From the NCBI GenBank assembly GCA_016203935.1, contig JACQLU010000015.1:1-34623 (forward strand): a DNA stretch of 34,623 nt. The letters are read 5' to 3'. The stretch comes from Parcubacteria group bacterium. GTDB taxonomy: Bacteria; Patescibacteriota; JACQLU01. Below the pieces are notes generated by a model that saw only the letters and a list, made by a program, of their open reading frames with translations, was not told the DNA's origin and searched no databases. Each line of letters starts with the position of its first letter. The first letter of the stretch is position 1. Below are positions 25,350 through 31,973 of the stretch, one piece after another. The translations under genes were made by a program, and so were the position numbers.

Positions 25350-26994
25350 TCCTCTGCTGCGCCGCGGTCTTCTCTTTCATCGCGGCACCTTTTTGGTAGT
25401 GTATTGCTGCTCCGACAAAATCCCTAAAGAGCGGATGCGGCCGATTGGGGCGCGAGCGGTACTCGGGGTGGAACTGGGTGGCGATAAACCATGGATGATC
25501 TCGTAACTCAATAATCTCGACGAGATCAAGATCGGGATTAACGCCCGAGGCAATAAGCCCTGCGCGCTCGAATTGATCGCGATACGCATTGTTGACTTCG
25601 TAGCGGTGCCGGTGGCGCTCGTATACTCTCTCGGTCTGATACGCCGCGTACGTCTTAGTCCCCTTTCGGATCACCGCGGCGTAGGCCCCGAGCCGCATCG
25701 TGGCACCCTTAGTTGCGATTTTCTTTTGTTCCTCCATGATATCAACGACGGGATGGGGAGTATTGGGATCAATCTCGGTGCTGTTGGCTCCTTTGAGGCC
25801 CACCACATTCCGCGCGAACTCTATCGTGGCAAGCTGGAGTCCAAAACAGAGTCCAAGATAAGGTACCTTATGTTCGCGTGCAAAACGGGCGGCCATGATT
25901 TTTCCTTCGGTACCACGCGCACCAAAGCCGATCGGCACCACAATGCCGGATACTTCGCCAAGCGCATCGAGCGGTACGATGCCTTTCTCCAAATCCTCCG
26001 AGTTAATCCAATGAACCTCGATATCCACCTCGTGATGAATCCCGGCAGATTTTAACGCTTCGGTAACCGAGATGTACGCGTCGTGGAGCTGTACGTACTT
26101 TCCCACTAACGCAATCGGAAGTTTCTCCTTTTTCGCATGAATCTTGGCAACCATCGCGGTCCATTCGGCAAGGTCGCTCTTGCGCGGAGTGAGGCCTAGG
26201 TTGCTAAGGACAATGTCGTCTACGCGCGCCCGCTTAAGGTTTACCGGAATATCGTAGATCGATTGCACCGTCGGCAAATCGATGACGTGATCTTCGGCGA
26301 CGTCGCAAAAGAGCGCAATCTTCTTAAAGAGTTCGGAAGCGATAGGAAAATCAGCGCGACAACCGATCATATCGGGCTGCACCCCGTAGGAGCGAAGCTC
26401 CTTCACCGCATGCTGGGTAGGTTTGGTTTTGAGCTCGCCGGTCGCCGCAAGATGAGGAAGTAAGGTAAGCATGGAGACATACGTATTCTGGTGACCCAAT
26501 TCGCGCCGTAGCTGCCGCACCGCCTCCAAGAAAGGCATGCCTTCGATGTCGCCTATCGTGCCCCCTACTTCGACAATGAGGATTTCGGCGTTCTGCGTCT
26601 CCGCGGCTCCCTTGATACTCGCTTTAATCGCGTCGGTGATGTGGGGCACGATCTGAATGGTGCTTCCCAAAAAATCGCCGGTGCGCTCCTTGGCAATAAT
26701 ACCCTGATAGAGTTGTCCGGTGGTAAGGTTATTCACTTTACCAAGGTTCTCATCGATGAAACGTTCGTATTGCCCAAGGTCAAGATCGGTTTCGGCGCCG
26801 TCGTCGGTCACGAAGACCTCGCCATGTTGATACGGATTCATGGTGCCGGGGTCAACATTGAGATACGGATCGAGTTTTTGTAAGGAAACTTTAAAACCGC
26901 GCGACTTAAGCACGGTCCCAAGCGAAGCGGCAAAGGTACCCTTGCCGAGTGACGACGAGACTCCTCCCACAACAAAAATAAACTTCCGGTCCAT
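25342..26994 (-). CDS. pyrG: CTP synthase (glutamine hydrolysing)
   Basis: 550 residues; makes CTP from UTP, ATP and glutamine. The synthetase domain begins RKFIFVVGGVSSSLGKGTFAASLG (P-loop) and continues with KLDPYLNVDPGTMNP and GGTIGDIEGMPFLEAVRQ. The class I glutaminase half has YLGLCFGLQLATIEF (nucleophile Cys) and FIATQFHPEYRSRP (His/Glu). Length is normal. The start is the ATG of MDRKFIF; the frame is open to 27120 but only through repeat DNA. No SD. The last codons run into the TAGATACT repeat, so the extreme C-terminus (TAAQQRIL) may be species-specific. CTP also feeds the lipid-kinase-like and lipid pathways. Confidence 0.97.
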   Translation of the reverse strand: MDRKFIFVVGGVSSSLGKGTFAASLGTVLKSRGFKVSLQKLDPYLNVDPGTMNPYQHGEVFVTDDGAETDLDLGQYERFIDENLGKVNNLTTGQLYQGIIAKERTGDFLGSTIQIVPHITDAIKASIKGAAETQNAEILIVEVGGTIGDIEGMPFLEAVRQLRRELGHQNTYVSMLTLLPHLAATGELKTKPTQHAVKELRSYGVQPDMIGCRADFPIASELFKKIALFCDVAEDHVIDLPTVQSIYDIPVNLKRARVDDIVLSNLGLTPRKSDLAEWTAMVAKIHAKKEKLPIALVGKYVQLHDAYISVTEALKSAGIHHEVDIEVHWINSEDLEKGIVPLDALGEVSGIVVPIGFGARGTEGKIMAARFAREHKVPYLGLCFGLQLATIEFARNVVGLKGANSTEIDPNTPHPVVDIMEEQKKIATKGATMRLGAYAAVIRKGTKTYAAYQTERVYERHRHRYEVNNAYRDQFERAGLIASGVNPDLDLVEIIELRDHPWFIATQFHPEYRSRPNRPHPLFRDFVGAAIHYQKGAAMKEKTAAQQRIL

Positions 26995-27020
26995 AGTATG
27001 CGTTGAGATAGCGCTTACAC

Positions 27021-27114
27021 TTCTGCGTAGTTCTGCGTCCGATTCTGCGTTCCTTCTGCGATAGAAAGCTTCCCACGCGGAACCACGCAGAACTATACGC
27101 GGAATAACGCAGAT
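27021..27114. repeat. Word-type inverted repeat in the pyrG leader (TTCTGCG / CGCAGAA)
   Basis: TTCTGCG words at about 27021-27060 face CGCAGAA-type words at 27076-27112. It shares ACGCGGAACCACGCAGAA with the groES leader repeat. Confidence 0.6.
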
Positions 27115-27202
27115 AGACACCTATATCTTACATTATGCCATTATGACTCACCGTTTGAAAAGAGTACATTTGCTTCAACACATTGTGCGGTTAAATGTAA
27201 AG

Positions 27203-27237
27203 AGCGTCCTCGGTCGCCTCAGGCGACCAAGGACGCT
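27203..27237 (-). terminator. Intrinsic terminator of the aminotransferase gene
   Basis: Minus strand: AGCGTCCTTGGTCGCC-TGA-GGCGACCGAGGACGCT, a 16-bp stem with one wobble pair, then CTTTACATTT. The stem unites the GGTCGCC hairpin word with the GAGCGTCC terminator word. Confidence 0.8.
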
Positions 27238-27268
27238 TGGCGCTACTTCGCTGCCTCAGGACGTCTTC

Positions 27269-28525
27269 TTATTCGTGGAGGAGCTTGTCTACCGCTGCGA
27301 GTGACTTGGAAAATGCTTCAACCACGCGATCGATCTGATCTTCTGTGACAATCAGAGGCGGTGCGAGCCGCATCACTTCGGGGCGGTTGAGACTGTAGGT
27401 GGTCAAAATGCGTCGTAGGGCCATCTCCGAGAGCACTGCCGTAGCGTGATCGGAAGAAACAAACTCAACCCCTACCATGAGTCCGCGGCCGCGTACCTCG
27501 GTTACAAGATGCGGATAGGCTTGCACCGAAGTCTTAAGTCCGCCTAAGAGCCGTTCGCCCAGCGCGCGAGCCCGTTCCGGTAACCCTCCTTCGATCGTTA
27601 CCTTCACCGCCGCTAATCCCGCGGCGCAGGCCAAGGGATTCCCGCCAAAGGTACTGGTGTGGATATAGGGATCGTCTTTGAATATCTTCCACGCCTCGGG
27701 CCTGGCCACGATCGCTCCGATCGGCATCACTCCGCCGCCTAACGCCTTGGCAAGCGCTATGATGTCGGGTACCACACCGTCGTGGTCGCACCCAAAAAGT
27801 CTTCCCGTACGGCCAAATCCGGTCTGCACTTCATCAATAATGAGAAGTGCGCCTTCGGTATCACAGATCTTCCGCGCACGGCGTAAATATCCTCCAGGCG
27901 GAATAATCACTCCTCCTTCACCCTGAATCGGCTCGAGGATCACCGCCGCGGTCTTTTCACCAACCACTCGCTCTAAGGCTTCAGGATCTCCAAAAGGTAC
28001 CCTGCTGACATCGGGAATTAAAGGTTCAAACGGTTTCTGGTAACGCTCCCTGCCTGAGACTGAAAGCGCGCCCATGGTTTTGCCATGAAAGGAGTTTATG
28101 GTGGTGACGTAGCCGGTGCGTCCTGTAGCAGCTCTTGCCAATTTAATCGCTCCCTCCACTGCCTCAGCCCCACTGTTGCAGAAGAATGTGTATTGGAGAT
28201 TTCCTGGGGTGATTTCGGCAAGGAGCGCGGCGAGTTCTGCCTTGGGTCTATTAAAGAGCATGTGGGTAGGAAGCGGCATTTTATGGAGTTGCTCTTCGAC
28301 TGCTGCCACTACGAGAGGGTGGCAATGGCCTAATGTGAGCGCGCCATAGCACCCTTGGAAATCAAGATACTCCCGTCCATGGACATCCCACACGATGCAA
28401 CCCTGCGCGTGGTCGGCCACCGATTCAAAGCCGGCAAACCGTAAGAGCGTTGCCTGCGCGGGACTAAGGTGCTTCGCGTGCCAGGCAAAGGTCTCCTCAA
28501 AAATCTCATCCGGAGTCTTTGGCAT
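27269..28525 (-). CDS. Class III aminotransferase, putrescine-aminotransferase-like
   Basis: 418 residues; PLP enzyme that moves an amino group from an omega-amine to a 2-oxo acid. Strong resemblance to PatA/ornithine and GABA aminotransferases: DFQGCYGALTLGHCHPLV, FFCNSGAEAVEGAIKLA, FHGKTMGALSVSG, ILEPIQGEGGV, IIDEVQTGFGRTG, the PLP lysine in LAKALGGGVMPIGA, and STFGGNPLACAAGLAA. Residue pattern recalls E. coli PatA more than ArgD, but substrate cannot be set from sequence. Start is secure: AAGGAGGG is 7 nt before the ATG, preceded by a hairpin (28542-28569) and an extended -10 promoter. It is monocistronic and has no amine-pathway neighbours. Confidence 0.85.
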   Translation of the reverse strand: MPKTPDEIFEETFAWHAKHLSPAQATLLRFAGFESVADHAQGCIVWDVHGREYLDFQGCYGALTLGHCHPLVVAAVEEQLHKMPLPTHMLFNRPKAELAALLAEITPGNLQYTFFCNSGAEAVEGAIKLARAATGRTGYVTTINSFHGKTMGALSVSGRERYQKPFEPLIPDVSRVPFGDPEALERVVGEKTAAVILEPIQGEGGVIIPPGGYLRRARKICDTEGALLIIDEVQTGFGRTGRLFGCDHDGVVPDIIALAKALGGGVMPIGAIVARPEAWKIFKDDPYIHTSTFGGNPLACAAGLAAVKVTIEGGLPERARALGERLLGGLKTSVQAYPHLVTEVRGRGLMVGVEFVSSDHATAVLSEMALRRILTTYSLNRPEVMRLAPPLIVTEDQIDRVVEAFSKSLAAVDKLLHE

Positions 28526-28541
28526 ATTATATCCCTCCTTA

Positions 28542-28569
28542 CTTTCGATAGCTTATGAACCATCGAAAG
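28542..28569 (-). promoter_or_regulatory. Leader hairpin of the aminotransferase gene
   Basis: CTTTCGAT-N12-ATCGAAAG, an 8-bp stem ending 2 nt before the SD AAGGAGGG. It could control ribosome access. The same word forms the palindrome ACTTTCGATCGAAAGT at 29217-29232. Confidence 0.5.
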
Positions 28570-28579
28570 GCTTCCTTAA

Positions 28580-28608
28580 AAAATAGCACGACATTCGCTC
28601 AACTTCAA
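28580..28608 (-). promoter_or_regulatory. Promoter of the aminotransferase gene
   Basis: Minus strand: TTGAAG (28608-28603), 17-nt spacer ending in TGC, TATTTT (28585-28580). Extended -10 type. Confidence 0.5.
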
Positions 28609-28690
28609 ACAAGCACTTCAATATCTCAATACATAGACAATCTCCATTAAGTCTGCTACACAAAGAAGAGAAGAAAAGACAGGAGGGATT

Positions 28691-29131
28691 ATGAACGTAA
28701 CCGAAGCGCGAGTAGTGATTCCAAGATCGCCGCAGGAAGTCTACACAAAGGCACAGGATATCGAGGCTCTTGCGAAAGCAATGCCGGATGTAAAATCTAT
28801 CAAGTTTCTCGTGAAGGAACCGAACCATACCGTGGTGGAGTGGGTCGGGGTCACGCATGGCCGTACTATACGCTGGACCGAAATAGATCTATGGAATCCC
28901 AAGACACTCACGTGCGTGTTCCACCAGACCGAAGGGGCTTTCGACCATTACGAAGGCTCGTGGACATTCCGGGAAACGCCGCAGGGCGGAACAGAATTTA
29001 TCCACCATCTGGAGTGGGAACTCTCTATCCCTCTCCTAGGACCGCTTCTTAAGGGAGTTATTAAGAGGGCGGTGCAAGAGAATTCCGATGCGATTGCAAA
29101 GGCCCTCGCCAAAATCTGCGAGACCCCTTAG
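28691..29131 (+). CDS. SRPBCC (START-like / polyketide-cyclase-type) small protein
   Basis: 146 residues. The pattern fits the helix-grip fold: N-terminal strand EARVVIPRSPQEVYTKAQDIEALAKAMPDVKSIKFL, then paired strands (TVVEWVGVTHGRTIRWTEID, TLTCVFHQTEGAFDHYEGSW, GTEFIHHLEWELSI), and a long C-terminal helix (LLKGVIKRAVQENSDAIAKALAKI). Such domains bind lipids, quinones or other hydrophobic ligands. COQ10-like and cyclase-like relatives exist, so the ligand is open. Excellent SD (AGGAGGG, 4 nt) and an intrinsic terminator make it a stand-alone gene, divergent from the aminotransferase. Palindromes with CTTTCGAT lie on both sides. Confidence 0.75.
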   Translation: MNVTEARVVIPRSPQEVYTKAQDIEALAKAMPDVKSIKFLVKEPNHTVVEWVGVTHGRTIRWTEIDLWNPKTLTCVFHQTEGAFDHYEGSWTFRETPQGGTEFIHHLEWELSIPLLGPLLKGVIKRAVQENSDAIAKALAKICETP

Positions 29132-29152
29132 AACTGTCGATGAATGGAAGCC

Positions 29153-29187
29153 GAGAGACGGTACAAAGCTGTCTCTCATTTTTTTCT
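29153..29187 (+). terminator. Intrinsic terminator of the SRPBCC gene
   Basis: GAGAGAC ... GTCTCTC (7 bp, 29153-29177) followed by ATTTTTTTCTT. Confidence 0.85.
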
Positions 29188-29189
29188 TA

Positions 29190-29255
29190 AAGTTGAAATT
29201 ATAGAAATGACATTCAACTTTCGATCGAAAGTAGAGTGTCTTTTCTCGAAAAGAC
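29190..29255. repeat. Three consecutive palindromes in the convergent intergenic region
   Basis: AAGTTGAA-N15-TTCAACTT (29190-29220) overlaps the perfect 16-bp palindrome ACTTTCGATCGAAAGT (29217-29232). This is followed by GTCTTTTC-TC-GAAAAGAC (29238-29255). With the two flanking terminators this gives five hairpins in about 155 bp. Confidence 0.6.
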
Positions 29256-29270
29256 AAATTCTTTAAAAAG

Positions 29271-29307
29271 AAAAACGCGTCCTTGGTCGCCTGAGGCGGC
29301 CAAGGAC
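29271..29307 (-). terminator. Intrinsic terminator of the Cys-rich anchored protein gene
   Basis: Minus strand: GTCCTTGGCCGCC-TCA-GGCGACCAAGGAC (13 bp with one mismatch or wobble), then GCGTTTTTC. It has the same stem wording as 27203-27237. Confidence 0.8.
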
Positions 29308-29333
29308 TCCTCCTGTTTTCAAGTCCGCCTAAA

Positions 29334-29864
29334 CTACTGAGAGGTATTGAACGGATCGTCGTTAAAGATGGTCTGACCCTCGAGTTGATCCCACCCTAGA
29401 CCTGTTGAGGGAAAATCATCAAAATCAATGCCCGATGGCTCATAGGGTACGGTAAACTCGCCATTCTCTGGAATCACTAAATCAGACTGACGTGACTCTG
29501 TAATTATCTGCCATTGGATATCATGGCGGACATTTGGCGCCCAACATCCCGCATTAAAATTACGGCATGTCAAACAAGATGGTCCAAGCTCGCACGATGA
29601 CGGACAGCTGGGACGGCCGCCATACTTGTACCGCGGATCATCAGAGGGCAGTCTCTGGAAGGATCGAGAGCAAAAGAGGATTAATTCACGATTACCCGCC
29701 GATAAAAGAGCGGCACGGATCTTAGACTCAAGGGTGAACCCTGCAAACACAGAAAGCGTTCCTTCGGTGACAATGTAAACAACAACCACTAGCAAGAGTC
29801 CAACGAACAGCTTTTTTGCAAGAACACCCAAACGCATAAGACTTTTTATCTGATTACTGCTCAT
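29334..29864 (-). CDS. Membrane-anchored cysteine-rich extracytoplasmic protein, unknown
   Basis: 176 residues. N-terminal helix LFVGLLLVVVVYIVTEGTLS (about residues 19-38) after a basic stretch is a signal anchor. The exposed part has seven cysteines: FCSRS near residue 65 and a cluster CPSSCELGPSCLTCRNFNAG then CW (about 87-108). An acidic C-terminus follows (IDFDDFPSTG, FNDDPFNTSQ). The cluster may bind metal or form disulphides; there is no family match I know. Start is ATG 29864 or ATG 29837, both without SD; TAGAAT overlapping the first ATG could instead be a -10, favouring the second. It is monocistronic, with terminators on both sides. Confidence 0.6.
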   Translation of the reverse strand: MSSNQIKSLMRLGVLAKKLFVGLLLVVVVYIVTEGTLSVFAGFTLESKIRAALLSAGNRELILFCSRSFQRLPSDDPRYKYGGRPSCPSSCELGPSCLTCRNFNAGCWAPNVRHDIQWQIITESRQSDLVIPENGEFTVPYEPSGIDFDDFPSTGLGWDQLEGQTIFNDDPFNTSQ

Positions 29865-29890
29865 TCTAGCACATCAAGCTCACCCAGTAG

Positions 29891-29928
29891 AAAAAGAAAA
29901 GAGCATCCTCGCGGGTGCAAGGACGCTC
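29891..29928 (-). terminator. Intrinsic terminator of the 84-aa protein gene
   Basis: Minus strand: GAGCGTCCTTGC-ACCC-GCGAGGATGCTC (stem with wobbles), then TTTTCTTTTTC. It lies 18 bp past the stop at 29946. Confidence 0.85.
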
Positions 29929-29945
29929 ATAAGGCTAGGTAGCCT

Positions 29946-30200
29946 TTAACGACTTGGGTATACAGTGAGACGGACAGCGGTAACATCGATATTGTATTTC
30001 TCCACGATGCGTCCTTTTTCGTCGTAGATGGGATCAAGCAACCGAACATAGTCATTGGTGGTGTACACGTCAACGACTAATGCCTCAGAAGTTGGCTCAA
30101 TCCTTGGATCGAGACGGACGTGCATAATCCTCACTCTTTGCACTCCGGGAATCTTCTTTAGGTGTCTTCTCAGAGCCCTCGAAACTTTCTGGACTTCCAT
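29946..30200 (-). CDS. Small basic hypothetical protein (84 aa)
   Basis: Not recognised. MEVQKVSRALRRHLKKIPGV is a basic amphipathic helix. Alternating strands follow (QRVRIMHVRLDPRIEP, ALVVDVYTTNDYVRLLDP, KYNIDVTAVRLTVYPS), suggesting a small alpha/beta fold. The start is fixed by AAGGAGGG 6 nt before the ATG. An extended -10 (TGC-TATGAT, 30239-30231) lies about 30 nt upstream, and a strong terminator follows. Real gene, unknown role. Confidence 0.65.
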   Translation of the reverse strand: MEVQKVSRALRRHLKKIPGVQRVRIMHVRLDPRIEPTSEALVVDVYTTNDYVRLLDPIYDEKGRIVEKYNIDVTAVRLTVYPSR

Positions 30201-30230
30201 GATCTTCCCTCCTTCACAAGAATTCTCGAC

Positions 30231-30239
30231 ATCATAGCA
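30231..30239 (-). promoter_or_regulatory. Extended -10 promoter of the 84-aa protein gene
   Basis: TGC followed by TATGAT on the minus strand. No good -35 at 17 nt, consistent with an extended -10 promoter. Confidence 0.4.
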
Positions 30240-30272
30240 TTCTTACATGAAAAAGAAAGAGCGCGTACAGTT

Positions 30273-30338
30273 AACATCGAGAGGTGACACTTAGTAGGAT
30301 GAAGTGGTACACCTCTTCACCGAGAGGACTCCGATGTT
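30273..30338 (-). ncRNA. Candidate three-way-junction RNA element
   Basis: Outer stem AACATCG/CGATGTT encloses AGAGGTG/CACCTCT, itself capped by ACACTT/AAGTG, and a small GAG-AGGA-CTC hairpin. On the minus strand it is followed by CTCTTTCTTTTTC (30262-30249), a terminator-like U-tract. It may be the 3' end of a small RNA or a leader/terminator upstream of the 84-aa gene. With 30201-30507 it forms a gene-free stretch of about 300 bp that also holds the palindrome ATTCGCGCGAAT (30348-30359) and the hairpin 30401-30427. Confidence 0.4.
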
Positions 30339-30400
30339 ATATCTCTAATTCGCGCGAATAAGGGGTATAAGATAGGAGGTAGTTTGAAAAGAAAATTGAA

Positions 30401-30427
30401 GAGCGTCCCACATGATGCAGGACGCTC
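30401..30427. terminator. Bidirectional hairpin terminator
   Basis: GAGCGTCC-N11-GGACGCTC. T-rich bases follow in both directions (GCCATATTTTTCTTT on plus; TTCAATTTTCTTTT on minus). It probably ends the transcript of the 51-aa membrane protein on the minus strand. Confidence 0.65.
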
Positions 30428-30507
30428 GCCATATTTTTCTTTGGCTACCCCCCCTCTCTCTCGGCTTAGAGCATGCGTCTCTCCCTCCAACAAACACAAC
30501 CTGCTTT

Positions 30508-30663
30508 TCACCTAGTGTACTCGAATAGAAAATAGGCACCCATGCTCGCCACAAACACCCATAGTCCCGTCACAAGAGGTGGGGCACTAAGCCCACTCAA
30601 AAGCGAGATACCAAACACCATTAAACAATATACACTAAACCATAGCTTTTTCTTCGCTTTCAC
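30508..30663 (-). CDS. 51-aa two-helix membrane protein, unknown
   Basis: GTG start, 51 residues: basic MKAKKK, then helix LWFSVYCLMVFGISLLSGLS, a short PP turn, then helix LVTGLWVFVASMGAYFLFEY and a terminal TR. SD AGGAGG lies 4 nt before the GTG, exactly placed. It is too short for usual gene-calling cut-offs. The leader folds into a GNRA-type hairpin (TGGGC-GAAA-GCCCA) right before the SD and a longer stem further up (30700-30754). Real gene on signals and composition; function unknown. Confidence 0.7.
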   Translation of the reverse strand: MKAKKKLWFSVYCLMVFGISLLSGLSAPPLVTGLWVFVASMGAYFLFEYTR

Positions 30664-30674
30664 TTGTCCTCCTA

Positions 30675-30754
30675 TGGGCTTTCGCCCAATAAACTCACCG
30701 TAAGAATCGCTCCTTACAGTGGTGAATCAAAATCGTTTTGCGATTCTGACTTAC
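30675..30754 (-). promoter_or_regulatory. Structured leader of the 51-aa membrane protein gene
   Basis: Minus strand order: long stem GTAAG-TCA-GAATCGC paired with GCGATTCTTAC (30754-30740 with 30710-30700). Inside it, CAAAACGATTTTG can form a hairpin. Then comes the tetraloop hairpin TGGGC-GAAA-GCCCA (30688-30675), then the SD. This arrangement is typical of a cis-acting regulatory RNA; I match it to no known riboswitch. Confidence 0.4.
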
Positions 30755-30772
30755 CACAATAAGAGAGTTTTG

Positions 30773-30800
30773 GGAGCGCTACGGGGATCCGAAGCGCTCC
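30773..30800 (-). terminator. Hairpin after the 60-aa protein gene
   Basis: GGAGCGCT-N12-AGCGCTCC, 8 bp, 20 bp past the stop at 30821. The following bases (CAAAACTCTC) are a poor U-tract, so it may terminate only partly. Confidence 0.45.
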
Positions 30801-30820
30801 TGTGTAGTGTTCTTCCGCCT

Positions 30821-31003
30821 CTAGAATTGAGGGATGCTTTCGTGAACAACAAGGAGAAACCTCTCTACTTCTGGGTTCCTCTGGTTATAAAGGTCGTTCA
30901 TATCCCTCAGCTGACCAACAAGATAACTCATCGTCGCTCTTATTCCGGGATTCTTGTCCAGAAGCGCCAAGATGCGTTTCTGGATTCTCAAGTCCTTTGT
31001 CAT
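30821..31003 (-). CDS. Small hypothetical protein (60 aa)
   Basis: Residues 1-30 (MTKDLRIQKRILALLDKNPGI, then RATMSYLVGQLRD) look like a small helical, possibly winged-helix-like unit. The rest is polar (NDLYNQRNPEVERFLLVVHE). SD AAAGGAGG lies just before the ATG. No family recognised; a tiny DNA-binding regulator is only a guess. Confidence 0.6.
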   Translation of the reverse strand: MTKDLRIQKRILALLDKNPGIRATMSYLVGQLRDMNDLYNQRNPEVERFLLVVHESIPQF

Positions 31004-31059
31004 ACCCCTCCTTTCAAACGGCCATCAATGTAACACAATACACTAACTGCGTCAACAGC

Positions 31060-31088
31060 TTGCAAAAATTTCCCTTCTTCTGTATTCT
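31060..31088 (+). promoter_or_regulatory. Promoter of the 31143-31774 operon
   Basis: TTGCAA (31060-31065), 17-nt spacer, TATTCT (31083-31088). Confidence 0.55.
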
Positions 31089-31098
31089 CGTATGAAAT

Positions 31099-31127
31099 GA
31101 CTAGCGCTAAGTAAATCTTAGCTAGTC
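31099..31127 (+). promoter_or_regulatory. Leader hairpin of the 31143-31774 operon
   Basis: GACTAGCGCTAAG-TAAAT-CTTAGCTAGTC, an 11-bp stem with a 2-nt bulge, ending 1 nt before AAGGAGG. It begins close to the predicted transcription start, so it may be a stabilising 5' hairpin or a ribosome-access switch. Confidence 0.5.
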
Positions 31128-31142
31128 AAGGAGGTCAATCAA

Positions 31143-31382
31143 ATGGTCAAGGTAAAGGTAAAGGAAGGATACCGCAATATGGGAATGGGAGGCACCGCCA
31201 TCTTCTGCCTAGATGGCAAACCGACGCTGGAGGCGTCTACTCCAACAGGAGAATTTCTCCTAAACATCATGGAATATCTCATTAAGCACAAGGGCTTTGA
31301 GAGAGGGAGTAGAGAATTGCAGGATGCTGCTCAACACGAACTACATCGATCAGAAGCAATGTTCGGAGGTGAAGAAGGATGA
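31143..31382 (+). CDS. Small hypothetical protein (79 aa), first of a two-gene operon
   Basis: Not recognised. Lys-rich start (MVKVKVKEGYRNMGMGG), then TAIFCLDGKPTLEASTPTGE and a helical C-terminal half (FLLNIMEYLIKHKGFERGSR). SD AAGGAGG lies 8 nt before the ATG. It overlaps the next gene by ATGA, so the two products are translationally coupled and probably act together. Own promoter and leader hairpin; terminator after the second gene. Confidence 0.65.
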   Translation: MVKVKVKEGYRNMGMGGTAIFCLDGKPTLEASTPTGEFLLNIMEYLIKHKGFERGSRELQDAAQHELHRSEAMFGGEEG

Positions 31383-31774
31383 ATGATACGCACGCACATC
31401 ATGATGATGGATACCATTGCGACCCCGAGTTCTTGAGAGAGCAATTCAGAAGGAAAAGGAATAGGGAAAGGAACGAAAGGGTGTACCGGGACAAGCAAAA
31501 GAGTGGAGCTCGCGTGGATGGTATTTGGTACGTCGACGAGTGCGGCAATGTTCAAGGTCTTCAAAGCATTGTAGATCTCGGCGATGGATTCATGAAAGGC
31601 GTATACTATGATGGCTTCTTGGGTCTTAGGCGTAATGAAACCATCATTGATACGGAGGAAGGGAAACTCCACTTCTCGAGATTACCGCCTGAGCCAGAAA
31701 AAGTCTGTGCAGATCCCAAGGCAAAAGACCCACTCGCAGAGACTCTCCAGAGAATGAGGGCAGGTGCAATCTGA
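31379..31774 (+). CDS. Hypothetical protein (131 aa), second of a two-gene operon
   Basis: Not recognised. It opens with a His/Asp-rich motif (NDTHAHHDDGYHCD), which could bind metal, then a strongly basic Arg-rich helix (FRRKRNRERNERVYRDKQK). A strand-rich centre follows (ARVDGIWYVDECGNVQGLQS), then a polar tail. The ATG overlaps the preceding TGA. The metal-site and nucleic-acid-binding ideas rest on composition only. Confidence 0.65.
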   Translation: MNDTHAHHDDGYHCDPEFLREQFRRKRNRERNERVYRDKQKSGARVDGIWYVDECGNVQGLQSIVDLGDGFMKGVYYDGFLGLRRNETIIDTEEGKLHFSRLPPEPEKVCADPKAKDPLAETLQRMRAGAI

Positions 31775-31793
31775 GGTCATGTATCAAATTGAC

Positions 31794-31830
31794 GAGGCGG
31801 TAGCCTTAGGCTACCGCCTCACATCTTTTT
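31794..31830 (+). terminator. Intrinsic terminator of the 31143-31774 operon
   Basis: GAGGCGGTAGCC-TTA-GGCTACCGCCTC (12 bp) followed by ACATCTTTTT. Confidence 0.9.
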
Positions 31831-31881
31831 AGACTTTTGTTTCTATTTCCCTCATGCTACATAAGGAGATGAATCTTTTCA

Positions 31882-31930
31882 TAACTCCTCCCCACCTCCC
31901 CTTATCTTAAGGGGAGGAGAGATGGAGTTA
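31882..31930. repeat. Dispersed palindrome, copy 2
   Basis: TAACTCC ... GGAGTTA outer arms and CCTCCCCTTA-TCT-TAAGGGGAGG inner arms, 49 bp in total. It has the same core and CATAACTCC flank as the copy at 851-890. Confidence 0.55.
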
Positions 31931-31973
31931 CTTTCGGGTCATTCGAATGTAATTCTTAGTATTCGGATCGCTT

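Noticed and set aside
30466-30474. Minigene ATG CTC TAA with GGAGG upstream
   Set aside because: Two-codon frame in a GA-rich tract; chance occurrence is likely.
31331-31672. 113-codon minus-strand frame
   Set aside because: Antisense to the coupled SD-led genes at 31143-31774; no SD or promoter of its own.
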